Assembly: GCA_003217735.2 (NCBI GenBank)
Contig: CP031592.1
Span: forward strand, 39,855 to 103,854
Reading direction: 5' to 3'
From: Marinibacterium anthonyi
Lineage (GTDB): Bacteria; Pseudomonadota; Alphaproteobacteria; Rhodobacterales; Rhodobacteraceae
DNA length: 64,000 nucleotides
Made by a program: the position numbers and the translations under genes. Positions 9,121-18,451 of the stretch are shown piece by piece (position 1 is the stretch's first letter; the number at the start of each line of letters is the position of its first letter). The notes beneath the pieces were generated by a model. That model was not told where the DNA came from and did no database searches. It saw nothing but the letters and a program-made list of their open reading frames with translations.

Positions 9121-10041
9121 ATGGTCCCCGCCCGCCAGGACACCCGCCAGGACCCGGTGCGTATCCTGCTGGCCACCCGCAACGGGTCCCGGTTCCTGCA
9201 GGCCCAGCTCGACAGCTACCTGGCCCAGGATCACGGCGACTGGGCGCTCTGGGTGTCCGACGACGGCTCGACCGACGGCACCTGGGAGATGCTCGAAGCC
9301 TTCCGCGCCGCCCATCCCCGGCGCGAGATCGTGCTGAAACGGGGGCCGGGGCGCGGATCGGCGGCGAATTTCCTGTCGCTGATGTGCGATCCCGACCTGC
9401 CGGTGGGGCCGGTGGCCCTGTCGGACCAGGACGATGTCTGGAAACCCGAACGCCTGTCGGTGGGGCTTTCGGGGCTCGACCGGGCGCATCCCACGGTCTC
9501 GGCCGCCCACACGGTGGAAACCGATGCCGAGCTGCGCCCCACAAGGCGCAAGCCCCGCCGCCTGCCGCCACCGTCGTTTCACAACGCACTGGTGCAGAAC
9601 ATCCTGGCCGGCAATACGCTGACGCTGAACGGCCCGGCGCTGGTGGCGCTGCGCCATGGCGGGCGGCCGGACGTGCCGTTCCACGACTGGTGGATCTACC
9701 TGCGGCTGTCCGCGGTGGGGGCGCAGGTGCTCGTGCATGACGACCGCGTGCTCTTTTACCGCCAGCACGGCGGCCAGACGCTGGGCGCGCACCGCGGGCT
9801 GATCGCCGGCGCGCAGCGGATGGGCGCGCTGGCCGGCGGCCGCTACCGCGGCTGGGTGAAACAGAACCTCACCGCGCTGGTCACCCGCCCCGAGGGCGTC
9901 CTGCCGCCGCACCGCATCGCCGCCGAACGGCTGCTCAACGACCCGTCCCGCCTGCGCGCCCTGCGCGAAAGCGGCGCCCGGCGCTCGGACATGGCCGGTC
10001 GGCTGATCCTGCCGGCGCTGGCGCTGACGAAACGGATGTAA
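9121..10041 (+). CDS. Glycosyltransferase family 2
   Basis: 306 residues beginning MVPARQDTRQDPVRILLATRNG. The N-terminal GT-A fold shows ILLATRNGSRFLQAQLDSY, then VSDDGSTDGTW (nucleotide-sugar binding) and LSDQDDVWKPERL (the metal-binding DxD is the DQDD region). This pattern is typical of rhamnosyltransferase-like family 2 enzymes in O-antigen and capsule loci. The ATG at 9121 was chosen because it follows the kpsM stop by five bases; upstream, the same frame only shadows kpsM. It probably adds one sugar of the exported polysaccharide in the cytoplasm. Confidence 0.85.
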   Translation: MVPARQDTRQDPVRILLATRNGSRFLQAQLDSYLAQDHGDWALWVSDDGSTDGTWEMLEAFRAAHPRREIVLKRGPGRGSAANFLSLMCDPDLPVGPVALSDQDDVWKPERLSVGLSGLDRAHPTVSAAHTVETDAELRPTRRKPRRLPPPSFHNALVQNILAGNTLTLNGPALVALRHGGRPDVPFHDWWIYLRLSAVGAQVLVHDDRVLFYRQHGGQTLGAHRGLIAGAQRMGALAGGRYRGWVKQNLTALVTRPEGVLPPHRIAAERLLNDPSRLRALRESGARRSDMAGRLILPALALTKRM

Positions 10042-10146
10042 GGGGGCGCTGCCCCCTCTTGGCCTGCAGCCAATTCACCCCCGGGGTATTTCCGAAGAGA
10101 AAGAAGCAAGGGCGTGCCTGCTGCTTCTTTCTCTTTCCAAATACCC
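10042..10146. repeat. Intergenic hairpin repeat, copy 1 (bidirectional terminator-like)
   Basis: It starts with GGGGGCGCTGCCCCC and continues to a long stem: GGGTATTT ... AGAGAAAGAAGCA / TGCTTCTTTCTCT ... AAATACCC. It lies between the convergent glycosyltransferase and sulfotransferase genes. A second copy with the same architecture is at 62041-62142. The position suits a bidirectional terminator. Confidence 0.7.
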
Positions 10147-10182
10147 GGCCGCCGACCTGCCAAGGGCAGAACCGCCGGAGGG

Positions 10183-11004
10183 TCAGGCCGCGTCGTTCAC
10201 GCCGAGCTTTTCCATCAGCTCCAGATCGGCCGCCACGAAATCCTTGAGCGCGGCGCGCCCCTTGTCGGTGGCCATCCGGTTCAGAAGCTTCGGCCAGCGG
10301 CTTTCCGACCGCGCCATCGGCCCGGTGTTGGCATAGGTCTCGGCCACCGAGATCTGGGTCTCGAACCGGCCCGCGATGTCCCTTTCCAGCCCCGCCAGCC
10401 CCGAGATCGGGTAGATCCGGTCGATCCGCGCCGCGTTGGTCCGGGCAAGCTCCAGCCGTTCGGCCGGGGACAGGTCCTTCAGCTCGGCCCGCCCGCGCAT
10501 CTTCTGGGTGGCGAAGTAGGAGATATAGAAATTGTCGTAATGGTCCCGGATGAAGGCGTTGAAATGATCAGGGCCGCCAAAGAAGTACTCCTCGGCAGAC
10601 CGCTGCAGGATCAGCTTCTTGCCGTAGTTCTGCGGCTGGTTCAGGGCCTCGACGTCCAGCGCGTCAGCTTCCTTGAGCAGGTAGAAGTAGAACGATGCGA
10701 TCCGTTCGCGCGGGTCGCGCAGCACGGTGAAGGTGAACCGCCCCTTGGGCAGGGTGCCCAGTTCGGTCCAGTCGAGATGGCCGGAATAAAGCGCATAGCC
10801 CGGCGGCATCTGCCTGGCGTCGCCCTGCGCCTGGGTGTGGGTGCGGATCGGGCTGACGTATTTCTTGCCCACCATGGTCGCCAGGGCGTGGTGGATGGTC
10901 TGGCCCGCGGTCTTGGGGATGTGCAGGAAGACGATCGGCGATTGCGCCGCCAGACTGGCGCCGTCGACTTTGGCGCCGGAGGACAGGGAAGGGATCAGGG
11001 ACAT
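10183..11004 (-). CDS. Sulfotransferase family protein
   Basis: 273 residues. The PAPS 5'-phosphosulfate loop is FLHIPKTAGQT (about residues 27-37). The 3'-phosphate region is VLRDPRERIASFYFYLL (about residue 95). This is the carbohydrate sulfotransferase pattern (Sulfotransfer_2-like). It should transfer sulfate from PAPS to a sugar hydroxyl of the polysaccharide, in the cytoplasm as no signal peptide is present. It follows the acetyltransferase and the large glycosyltransferase on the same strand with a 37-bp gap, so it is probably the third gene of that operon. It is one of six sulfotransferase-like genes in the window. Confidence 0.82.
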   Translation of the reverse strand: MSLIPSLSSGAKVDGASLAAQSPIVFLHIPKTAGQTIHHALATMVGKKYVSPIRTHTQAQGDARQMPPGYALYSGHLDWTELGTLPKGRFTFTVLRDPRERIASFYFYLLKEADALDVEALNQPQNYGKKLILQRSAEEYFFGGPDHFNAFIRDHYDNFYISYFATQKMRGRAELKDLSPAERLELARTNAARIDRIYPISGLAGLERDIAGRFETQISVAETYANTGPMARSESRWPKLLNRMATDKGRAALKDFVAADLELMEKLGVNDAA

Positions 11005-11041
11005 CGGGAACTCTCCGGAAACGGGCCTGTGAGGCGCGGCG

Positions 11042-11767
11042 TCAGCTGCCGCGCAGGTCGAAAACGTCGGGCTTGAACTCGGGTTCGCCCTCCATCTGCA
11101 GCACGCCGGTGATGAACTGGTGCGGCTTGGAGGGGTCCAGGTGGGTCAGCTGCCAGGGCGCATAGCGCCACCAGCGGGCGCGCAGCATGCCCGAGACGAT
11201 ATTGGGGTCCACCCGCCAGCGCTTGATCGTGGCGGGGTTGCCCGCGACCACCGCATAGGCCGGCACGTCCTTGGTCACCACCGAATGGGCCGCCACCACC
11301 GCGCCGTGGTGGATCGAGACGCCGGCGGAGATATAGGCACCGTGGCCGATCCAGACATCGTTGCCGATATTGGTGATCTTGGCCTTGGTTGGCGGGCCTT
11401 CGTAGGTGAACTTGTAATTGTGGTAGTCCTTCGCCCCGGTGAAATTGTTGCCCAGCGAAAACAGCTGGTCCCCAAGGTAGAAGGCGGGCGAGGTCGAGAC
11501 CCAGGTCAGCGGGTGGTTCTGCCGGCCGATCTGGACTTCTTCGCCGAACGAACAATAGCGCCCGATGCGCGCGGCAAAGCAATAGCCCGAGACCTGGTAG
11601 GAAAACGCCCCCAGTTCGATGGAATGTTCGTAATTGGTCCATTTCAGGCTGCCCGGCGCTTCCAGCACCGTGTGCCGCGGCAGGCCCACCTGGGACCCGC
11701 TTCCGCGCGGAAGAACCTCGATACCGGCCTGTTCCAGCCGCCGGATGGGAATGCTGATCTTGCTCAT
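11042..11767 (-). CDS. Hexapeptide-repeat acetyltransferase
   Basis: 241 residues with left-handed beta-helix repeats (for example [46 protein letters not shown], given here in outline). The terminal [13 protein letters not shown] motif is typical of the CatB/NodL/WbbJ group, and the catalytic His is probably in the HNYKFTYEG or HHGAVV region. It is predicted to O-acetylate a polysaccharide sugar. Its ATG overlaps the stop of the upstream glycosyltransferase by four bases (ATGA), so the two are translationally coupled. Confidence 0.83.
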   Translation of the reverse strand: MSKISIPIRRLEQAGIEVLPRGSGSQVGLPRHTVLEAPGSLKWTNYEHSIELGAFSYQVSGYCFAARIGRYCSFGEEVQIGRQNHPLTWVSTSPAFYLGDQLFSLGNNFTGAKDYHNYKFTYEGPPTKAKITNIGNDVWIGHGAYISAGVSIHHGAVVAAHSVVTKDVPAYAVVAGNPATIKRWRVDPNIVSGMLRARWWRYAPWQLTHLDPSKPHQFITGVLQMEGEPEFKPDVFDLRGS

Positions 11768-14406
11768 GTTGCGTCCGATACGTCAGCCGACCGGGCCTGG
11801 TCCGTGGTCAGCGGAACCGTGCTGCCGGCAATTTCCTTGGATGTCGCGGTGCCGTCGGGGTCGTCCTGGCCCGCCAACCCGGTTTCGCCCCGAAGCGTGT
11901 TCAGCACGTGGCTGGCCAGCCGGCTGTCGGCGTCGAAATGGATCGGCCGGCCGTTGTCGGCCTGCGCCACCGCGGCCCCCTGCGCCCCGATATAGAAGGC
12001 ATAGACCGGAAGGCCCGTGGCAATCGCCTCGTGGGTGGTGAAAGAGAAGGTTTCAGGCCAGATCGAGGGGATCAGCCATTCTGTGATCCCGTACCTTTCG
12101 ACCAGGTCGGGCAGTTCGTCCAGCGTGTAATCGCCATGCACCGTCACCGACGATGGCGGCATGTAGGCCGGGTCCACGTTGCCGATGATCACCACCTCCA
12201 TCGTCTTGTCGGCCTCCACCATCCGGCCCAGGTCGGCCACCACGGCGGCCCCCTTCTGATAGCCGATATTGCCCAGCACGCCCACGGTGCGCACGCCGCC
12301 CGTCTGCGGCACCTCGATCACCGGCACGTGGGACAGCAGCCTGTGGGGCCGCAGCACCAGCTTGCCGGCATAGGCCGGATAGACCTGCGCCACCTGGGCA
12401 TAGCTGTCGTCGGAAAACACCACGACCTCGTCCGCCGCCGCCAGCATCTTGCCCCAGGCCGCGCGCCAGCCCGCCAACGAGATCTCGTCGCCATTGGGCC
12501 GGATCACCGTGTGCGCCGGATCCGTCCGCCCGTCCAGCACCGGGCCGCGATAGCGCCCGTCCTGGTCCAGCAGGGTATAGGCCGGGGTCAGCGGGAAGAA
12601 GTCGTGGAAGAGGACTTCCATCGTGTCGCCGTCGCGCTTCAGATCCAGCAGGAATTCCGGCAGCACCGCCGGATCCGGATCGCCCACCGCGCAGGAATAG
12701 ACCACGTGGCGCCGCCGGATCGGCTCAAGCAGGCGCTGGATGAACTTCCAGTCGTCGGTCATGCCGGCCACCCGGCCCGCATCCGACACGACTTCCAGCT
12801 GCCAGCGCGCCGGGCCGCCCACGCGCAGGATCACCGCGGGCCGCCCCTTGTCCTTCAGGTCGGCCTTGATCCGGCGGTCCAGGTACATCTCGGCCCCGCC
12901 GCCCAGGGCATGGGCGATGTAGATCGGGAAACCGGTCTCTTCCCCGGCCTCGCCCGGGCGGCTCATCGCCCAGGCGATCGACAGCGCCACGCGCGCCGTC
13001 ACCAGCGGGTCGGCGGCGATGAAGGTCTGCACCTCCATGTCGTAGGGCGGATAGCGGCGCGATATCGTCTCGTTGTTCTTCTTGACGAGCTTCAGCTTTT
13101 CCTCGCTGCCAAAGCTTTCGCCGCCCCGGTGTTCGACGAAAAGCCCCGGCAGGCCGAGGTGCCGGCCGCCCAGGCGGCGGACCTTCTGGCACCAGTCGAC
13201 CTCCTCGCCGTAGCCGCGCCCGAAGGAGGTGTCGAATTCCGGTTCCTTCTTCAGGAAGTCGATGTTCATCGCCATGCAGAAGCCCACGCCGGTGGGCGTG
13301 ACCGACAGCGTCGCCTCGGGGTTGAAGGTCTGCGCCATCGCGTCCATCGCGTCGCCCTGCCCCGGTTCGATCACCGTGCGTTCGCAGATCGCGGGCACCG
13401 AAAAGATCTCGGCGTCGTTGGACATCGGCGTGACGGTGGCGATGTCCTCGTGCATCAGGATCGGGCGCAGCATCCGGCTGGCCCATTTCGCGGGCACGAA
13501 GGCGTCCGAGTTCAGCAGCAGCACGTGGTTGCCGCGCTTGATGGCCTCGGCAAAGCCCCGGTTGACGGAGGCGATGAAGCCCTTGTTCTGCTCGTTCAGC
13601 AGCAGCGTGATGCGGCCCGGCGTCCCGGCCTCCTGCGCGGCGACCCACTCGGTCAGCCAGGGGCGGACTTCAGGATCGGAGGAGCAATCCTCGATCACCA
13701 CCAGGTGCCAGGGCAGGTCGGTGTTCTTCACCACCCGGGCCAGCACGTCGGGCAGCAGGGAAAAGGCGTTGTAGACCGGCAGCACGATGGTCACCGGGCA
13801 GGGTTCGGGCCAGTCGGCGGGCCAGCGCGGGTCCTCGAACAGCAGGCTTTCCATCGGCGCCGCCTCGGGCCGGGTTTCCAGGCCCAGGATGCGCTTGACC
13901 TCGGCGCGCGCCGCCGGATCGCCGGTGCGCATCGCCTTGATCGCATGGGGCGCGGCCTTCAGCAGCGCCTTGAGGAAACTCAGGAACAGGCGCGCGCTGT
14001 TGCGCTTCAGCCGCCAGCGGCTGATCGGGGCGCAATGGTGTTCGACCTTCTGCTGGCCGACCTCGGCCAGGATGGTAAACCGGCTGTTGCCATAGGGCTG
14101 CGTCACCTCGAACCCCACGCGGGGGGAAATCTTGTGCACTTCGGCGACGTCGGTGCGCAGGATGCCGGGGCGGGTCGTCACCCGGCCCAGGCCGGAAATC
14201 AGCGTGATCTTCTCGGCGGTGGACCAGCCGTAGAAGGTGACCTTGTCGCCATTCATCACCACCCGGTCCACGTGGCCGGTCAGCCGTCCGGTATCAAGCT
14301 TCTTCGTCTTCGGATCGGCATAGGCCCCGAAGGAAAAACCCGTCACGACCATGTGCCGGTGTTGCCGGGCATAACGCCTGAACAGGCCAAGCAATCTTGT
14401 GAACAC
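11764..14406 (-). CDS. Large bifunctional glycosyltransferase (GT2 plus GT4-like)
   Basis: 880 residues from a GTG start at 14406, which is preceded by an AGGAG site ten bases upstream; the frame is open further upstream but without support. Residues about 1-190 form an uncharacterised N-terminal domain ([11 protein letters not shown] ...). Residues about 210-460 are a family 2 GT-A domain with [19 protein letters not shown] and [10 protein letters not shown] motifs. The C-terminal half (about 520-860) resembles a GT-B family 4 enzyme, with [11 protein letters not shown] and a late [23 protein letters not shown] motif holding the E-x7-E region. A protein with two transferase domains may add two sugars in turn. 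Its stop overlaps the acetyltransferase start. Confidence 0.82.
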   Translation of the reverse strand: MFTRLLGLFRRYARQHRHMVVTGFSFGAYADPKTKKLDTGRLTGHVDRVVMNGDKVTFYGWSTAEKITLISGLGRVTTRPGILRTDVAEVHKISPRVGFEVTQPYGNSRFTILAEVGQQKVEHHCAPISRWRLKRNSARLFLSFLKALLKAAPHAIKAMRTGDPAARAEVKRILGLETRPEAAPMESLLFEDPRWPADWPEPCPVTIVLPVYNAFSLLPDVLARVVKNTDLPWHLVVIEDCSSDPEVRPWLTEWVAAQEAGTPGRITLLLNEQNKGFIASVNRGFAEAIKRGNHVLLLNSDAFVPAKWASRMLRPILMHEDIATVTPMSNDAEIFSVPAICERTVIEPGQGDAMDAMAQTFNPEATLSVTPTGVGFCMAMNIDFLKKEPEFDTSFGRGYGEEVDWCQKVRRLGGRHLGLPGLFVEHRGGESFGSEEKLKLVKKNNETISRRYPPYDMEVQTFIAADPLVTARVALSIAWAMSRPGEAGEETGFPIYIAHALGGGAEMYLDRRIKADLKDKGRPAVILRVGGPARWQLEVVSDAGRVAGMTDDWKFIQRLLEPIRRRHVVYSCAVGDPDPAVLPEFLLDLKRDGDTMEVLFHDFFPLTPAYTLLDQDGRYRGPVLDGRTDPAHTVIRPNGDEISLAGWRAAWGKMLAAADEVVVFSDDSYAQVAQVYPAYAGKLVLRPHRLLSHVPVIEVPQTGGVRTVGVLGNIGYQKGAAVVADLGRMVEADKTMEVVIIGNVDPAYMPPSSVTVHGDYTLDELPDLVERYGITEWLIPSIWPETFSFTTHEAIATGLPVYAFYIGAQGAAVAQADNGRPIHFDADSRLASHVLNTLRGETGLAGQDDPDGTATSKEIAGSTVPLTTDQARSADVSDAT

Positions 14407-14652
14407 GCTGCTGGATGCTCCTGTTATCCGTCCGGCCGCACGCCAAGGCGGCAGCCCCGACGGACCTAGCGGGAAGTGCCGCCCGTGTAAATCACCGCCC
14501 CCCCGCAAGAGGCCCCTGTGGCGCGCGGCCGCCACGCCTGCCTGCTGGCTGCGCGTCCCAATGCCCCCGATGCCCCCCCTGCGCCGCCATGCCGCTTGCC
14601 AGGGCGGGCCGGGCCATGCCAGTCACCGGGGATACGGCCGCCGGAGACCGGG

Positions 14653-15960
14653 ATGAAACCCAACATCGTCGTCATCAGCATGGATGACGCCATCGCCTAC
14701 TGGAAATACCGCCGTGTCTTCGGCAAGCGGCTGATGACGCCGTCGCTGGACGCGATCTGCGCCCAGTCCACCGCCTTTCACGCCGCCTATTGCCAGTCGC
14801 CGCTGTGCGGGCCGTCGCGGTCCAGCTTCATGTCGGCGCGCTCGCCCCATGACACGGGGGTCTTCGACAACCGCACCAGCATCTTCGACGCCCTGCCCGC
14901 GACCGAGATGTGGGGGTACCGGCTGCGCGAGGCCGGGTTCTTCTGTTCCTCGGGGGGCAAGGTGCACCACGGCTTCCGCCCGCTGCCCGAGGACGTGCAC
15001 GACCAGCTTTACGACGACGAGCGCAAGCATTTCCGCATCGACATCCGCCTGCCCAAGCAGAAGGCCCAGGTGAAGCTGGGCGGCCATGCCGGGGGGCTGG
15101 CCACCACCGATCCCGACGACGACGGCTATTACTACGACGCCCATTCCGCCGCCTCGTTCCGCAAGTTCATCGACGGCTACGACGGCGACCGCCCGTTCTA
15201 CCGCGAAGTCGGCTTCTTCGGGCCGCACGGTCCCTTCATCACCCCCCTGCCCTACAAGCAGATGTACCGCCTGCCGACGCTGCACCAGCCCAAGGACTGG
15301 GTCAGGGGATACGACAGGAACCCGTTTGCCGAAGCGCACATGAAGACCAACTTCAACGCGGCCAAGGTCAAGTACTGGAAGCGCAGCCTGCGCAACTACT
15401 TCTCGGCCTTCAGCCATGTGGATCATCACATCGGCGCGGTCTGGAAGACGCTGAAAGCCTCGCGCTTTGCCGACAACACCGTGGTGGTGATCCTGGCCGA
15501 TCACGGCTTTCACCTTGGCGAAAAGGACCGGTTCCGCAAGACATCGCTTTGGGAACAGGTGGCGGGCGTGCCGCTGATCGTCCACGACCCCCGCCGGCCC
15601 GTCGCGCGCGAGGTCACCGACCCTGTCGGCCTGATTGACGTGGGCCGCACGGTGCTGGATTACGCCGGCGTGGCGCCGCTGAACAGCTACCGCGGCCTCT
15701 CGCTGCGCCCCCAGGTCGAAGGCCAGCCCGGCGATCCCGATCGCGTCATCCCCACCTTCCACCGGGGCAGCGTCGGCATCCGCAAGGGCGATTACCGCCT
15801 GATCCGCTACGAGGACGGCAGCATCGAATTGTTCGACATCGTCGCCGACTGGTGGCAGCTGAAAAACCTGGGCCGCGGCCACCCGGCTTTCCCGGGGATG
15901 ATGGCCGCCCTGGTCACCAGCGCGGCCGACTATGGCCTGACCATATCGGATACCGTCTGA
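14653..15960 (+). CDS. Sulfatase family protein
   Basis: 435 residues starting MKPNIVVISMDDA. The sulfatase signature CGPSR (C-x-P-S-R, about residues 54-58) holds the Cys that is normally converted to formylglycine. Metal-binding Asp residues are in SMDDA, and the later ADHGFHLGEKD motif supplies His and Lys of the active site. It resembles the choline-sulfatase/iduronate-sulfatase group. No signal peptide is visible, so it acts in the cytoplasm or leaves by another route. The ATG at 14653 has GGAGACCGG upstream; the frame extends back to 14518 without support. It is divergent from the large glycosyltransferase and likely acts on sulfate esters linked to the polysaccharide. Confidence 0.87.
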   Translation: MKPNIVVISMDDAIAYWKYRRVFGKRLMTPSLDAICAQSTAFHAAYCQSPLCGPSRSSFMSARSPHDTGVFDNRTSIFDALPATEMWGYRLREAGFFCSSGGKVHHGFRPLPEDVHDQLYDDERKHFRIDIRLPKQKAQVKLGGHAGGLATTDPDDDGYYYDAHSAASFRKFIDGYDGDRPFYREVGFFGPHGPFITPLPYKQMYRLPTLHQPKDWVRGYDRNPFAEAHMKTNFNAAKVKYWKRSLRNYFSAFSHVDHHIGAVWKTLKASRFADNTVVVILADHGFHLGEKDRFRKTSLWEQVAGVPLIVHDPRRPVAREVTDPVGLIDVGRTVLDYAGVAPLNSYRGLSLRPQVEGQPGDPDRVIPTFHRGSVGIRKGDYRLIRYEDGSIELFDIVADWWQLKNLGRGHPAFPGMMAALVTSAADYGLTISDTV

Positions 15961-16050
15961 CGCAACGCCCACTGCGCGGTGGCGCCACGATCCGTTCAGC
16001 CCACCGCGCTAGCCCTGTCGCCCAACACCGCCAGCGCGAGGGTGCACCCA

Positions 16051-16095
16051 ATGGCAGAGACCTCTCCCACCCTTTCCCTGCCCTATATCCAACCG
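16051..16095 (+). pseudogene. N-terminal remnant of a DUF2793-like protein
   Basis: The first 15 codons (MAETSPTLSLPYIQP) look like the conserved start of DUF2793 proteins, which are tail-associated proteins common in roseobacters. The similarity then ends abruptly and insertion-sequence debris begins. A matching C-terminal piece lies at 18452-18958 on the same strand. The middle of the gene is missing. The family call is from memory of the family's start and is moderate. Confidence 0.5.
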
Positions 16096-16258
16096 ATCGT
16101 GTCTCAGAAATGGTGGAAATTGAAAGGCAGCGTAATCTCCGGGTCATTTGCAACTCACCCAACCGGCGGCGCCAACCGCCAGGGAGATGGTAATCCCCCC
16201 CGATCTTAAGGGGATGCGGACGTAGAATTTTCTCGGCAGGATGGACGAGGAGAGTCCG

Positions 16259-16363
16259 ATGAAGAAGACACGTTTCACAGAAGCCCAGATCATGGGTGTG
16301 TTGCGCCAGATGGAGGGCGGTGTGCCTGCCGAGCTGTGCCGTGAGCATGGTATTGAACAGGGC
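16259..16363 (+). pseudogene. IS3-family transposase OrfA N-terminal fragment
   Basis: The translation begins MKKTRFTEAQIMGVLRQMEG and continues to AELCREHGI, which is the start of IS3-family OrfA helix-turn-helix proteins. After about 32 codons the similarity stops and the frame continues into unrelated sequence. An OrfB C-terminal fragment lies at 18277-18450 on the opposite strand, so the two do not form one simple copy. Confidence 0.8.
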
Positions 16364-16407
16364 GAACTAACAATCGCGGACTCCATGGGGAGCACGTCAG
16401 CCTCCTT

Positions 16408-16599
16408 TCAGGAATCTAGCTCTTCCGCTGGAGCTGCGCCTTGGTGATCGCACCGACCGGCCTCGGGAAACCCCTTGCCGTTGGCATTGAGATCCTCGTA
16501 AAGGCGCTTGAAATAATCATGAGCCTTGTCAGTGGGGCCGTATTTCTCAACATAATCCACGACTATGGCCTCAAGCTCTTCTCTATGTGACTTTCTCAT
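16408..16599 (-). CDS. Small hypothetical protein within the IS nest
   Basis: 63 residues beginning MRKSHREELEAIVVDYVEKYG, charged and helical, with no recognised family. The start at 16599 was chosen because a GGAGG site lies eight bases upstream; an in-frame ATG at 16629 has a poor site. It lies between the IS3 OrfA fragment and the IS5-type element and may be a remnant of an older gene brought in with these elements. The C-terminal residues (after about residue 45) look unlike the rest and may have been replaced. Confidence 0.35.
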   Translation of the reverse strand: MRKSHREELEAIVVDYVEKYGPTDKAHDYFKRLYEDLNANGKGFPEAGRCDHQGAAPAEELDS

Positions 16600-16700
16600 C
16601 CAGTCATCCTCCGTAAGCTTTCGAACCATTCCAAAGACCGGTTAATGAAACGTTAACCCATCGTTGTTTTTGAAGACGCCTATCGACGCCACCCTCTACC

Positions 16701-17880
16701 GGGGCGCTGTTGGATAAATCAGCTTGCGAACGCAATCCCCCTTTACCCGGGCGCACTTATCCTGCGGCCACGGTCATCGGGATGCCGAGAGCCGTGACAC
16801 GGTTGAGGACCGCCACCCGGATCTGGACCTCTGCCACCTGGCGTTCGAAGTCCCGGGGCATCAGCCGCTGGCCGAGCAGCTTCACGCAGTTCATTCACGG
16901 ACCGGCAGGGTGTTTCTGCAGGAAACATCCCGAGAGGTTTCGTCTCGACCCTGCTGCGCCGGTGGTACCCGCTCCAGTTCCGCCAGAGCGCCCGGCCCAG
17001 GTGCTTCGATGCTCGCAGGATCTCGTTGCGTGCGCGAGCGCCTGCCGTGTCCGGCGTCCGGGGCCGGGCGTTTCGACGAGGTGGGATGATCGCTGCTGCT
17101 CCACGGGCCGCAATGGCAACATGGCAGGCGCGTGTGTCGTAGGCACCGTCAGCCGTGACGGTGGCGATGTCCTCGTTCGCCGGGATCTGGGCGAGCAGGT
17201 CCGGCAGCATCGGGGCGTCCACTGCCCGGCAGGCGCATGCGCAGCATGCTGCCGAGAGGGGCCGACATTGCCGGACGTGACCTCGACCGCACGGATCTCC
17301 AGCGTTTCCTCATCAATTCCAAGGTGGATCTTGCGCCATACGCGCCGCTTGGAGCCGCCATGCTTGCGCGTGTGCCACTCGCCTTCGCCTTCCCCCTTGA
17401 TGCCGGTGCTGTCGACAAGCAGGTAAAGCGCGCTCTTGGAGCCGCGATACGGGATGGTCACGTCCAAGGTCTTCTGTCGCCGGGAAAGGGTGTTGAAGTC
17501 CGGCACGGCCCAGCCGCGTGCGGACAGCTCCAGTAGGCTCGCCACGAAACCAGTAGTCTGCCGGAGTGGCAGGCCGAGCAGGACCTTGATGGTAAGACAG
17601 CCCCGGATCGCGTTCGTCGGGGAATTGATTCCCCGGATTAATTCCTGATCCTCCTTGCCACCGTATGCCTGCTGGCGGTCGCGACGCCCGGAAGGCGCCG
17701 CTTCCCATTGCATGGAGGGATCGAACCAGACGGTCAGCGATCCGCGCTGCCTCAGCGCCTGATTGTACCTATGCCAGTTGGTGGTCTGGTACGTGGTCGT
17801 CGCCGGTCTGCTCATGGCCGCCAGCTATCATGCTGGATTCGCGCAGTGAATCCCCAGCCCCATTTGCGCAACAAGGCCCA
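16701..17880 (-). mobile_element. IS5-family insertion sequence, degenerate
   Basis: The element spans about 1.18 kb. Its ends are imperfect inverted repeats: GGGCGCTGTTGGATAAATCA at the left, and at the right the reverse complement reading GGGCCTTGTTGCGCAAATGG. It contains one frameshifted transposase on the minus strand. No clean target duplication could be read. It lies inside the larger IS nest. Confidence 0.75.
16758..17815 (-). pseudogene. IS5-family DDE transposase, at least two frameshifts
   Basis: The N-terminal 190 or so residues are in one frame, from MSRPATTTYQTTNWHRYNQ to EIRAVEVTSGN, and include the DDE-domain motif YLLVDSTGIK. The protein continues in a second frame (MLPDLLAQIPANEDIATVTADGAYDTR..., with the second catalytic Asp in TADGAYD) and ends in a third frame (CVKLLGQRLMPRDFERQV). 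Shifts fall near 17220-17260 and 16890-16930. It cannot make a full transposase without frameshifting. Confidence 0.85.
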
Positions 17881-18153
17881 CTACAGGTGAAAGTCGCCGA
17901 TCACAACGACAGGCAGCATGCCAGATTCAATGGTCGAATGGGGAAATACCACTTCCGCCTTATCAAGAGTCTCGAGTGTGAGAATCCCACGTTTTGCGCT
18001 GGCGCAGCTCTCCATCTCCTCCTGGTCCCCCACAAGCTTCCCGATTATTGTCACGTAGCCATGGGCCACTTGTCTCATAAGCTGATAATAAACCGAAAAA
18101 CTTCCGCCTTCGATCGTCACAACCCCAGCACCATCAATTGTCGGACTAGCCAT
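17881..18153 (-). CDS. Hypothetical protein next to IS5 end
   Basis: 90 residues (MASPTIDGAGVVTIEGGSFSVYYQLM...). No family was recognised. A GAGGAAGT site lies directly before the ATG. The stop falls two bases outside the right end of the IS5-type element, so the original C terminus may have been cut off by that insertion. It lies between IS5 and an IS3 remnant and could be passenger DNA. Confidence 0.35.
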   Translation of the reverse strand: MASPTIDGAGVVTIEGGSFSVYYQLMRQVAHGYVTIIGKLVGDQEEMESCASAKRGILTLETLDKAEVVFPHSTIESGMLPVVVIGDFHL

Positions 18154-18183
18154 ACTTCCTCAGCGGATGCCCCGTGCACTGCT

Positions 18184-18277
18184 CCCCAACCTTGGACCGC
18201 CGGAAGCTGGATTTTCCCGGCAGTCTGCACTGCGCCCCAACCCTGGACCGCCGGAAGCTGGATTTTCCCGGCAGTCT
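18184..18277. repeat. Duplicated 43-bp IS3 terminal sequence
   Basis: Two copies (18184-18226 and 18235-18277) of a 43-bp sequence starting CCCCAACC and ending CCCGGCAGTCT differ at one base. They lie directly downstream of the OrfB fragment, where the right end of an IS3 element would be, so the terminal region was probably duplicated. Confidence 0.75.
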
Positions 18278-18450
18278 CACGATGACGGGCTGGTGACGCC
18301 ATCGGGATAATGCATGGCAATCGGGACGTTGTATCCGATCGCGCTGTGAGGTCGGTCCTCGTTGTAGTGTCTACGCCAATCTTCCAGCTTTTCGCGGGCG
18401 TCGGCAAGGCTCATGAACCAGTGGGCGTTCAGGCATTCAGACCGGAGCCT
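18277..18450 (-). pseudogene. IS3-family transposase OrfB C-terminal fragment
   Basis: The translation reads LRSECLNAHWFMSLADAREKL and then RPHSAIGYNVP before a stop. This is the last 57 or so residues of the IS3-family integrase-type OrfB, including the conserved HWF and RPHSAIGY motifs. The rest of OrfB, with the DDE active site, is absent. The junction with the DUF2793-like gene remnant is at about 18451. Confidence 0.85.
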
Positions 18451-18451
18451 G

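Noticed and set aside
9447..10147. Possible CRISPR-like or array-type repeats in the window
   Set aside because: Only short low-complexity tracts and paired hairpins were seen; nowhere are there regular repeats with unique spacers.
11908..14469. 853-codon plus-strand frame opposite the large glycosyltransferase
   Set aside because: It is His/Arg/Gly-rich with no motif and no ribosome site, while the opposite strand encodes clear GT2 and GT4 motifs.
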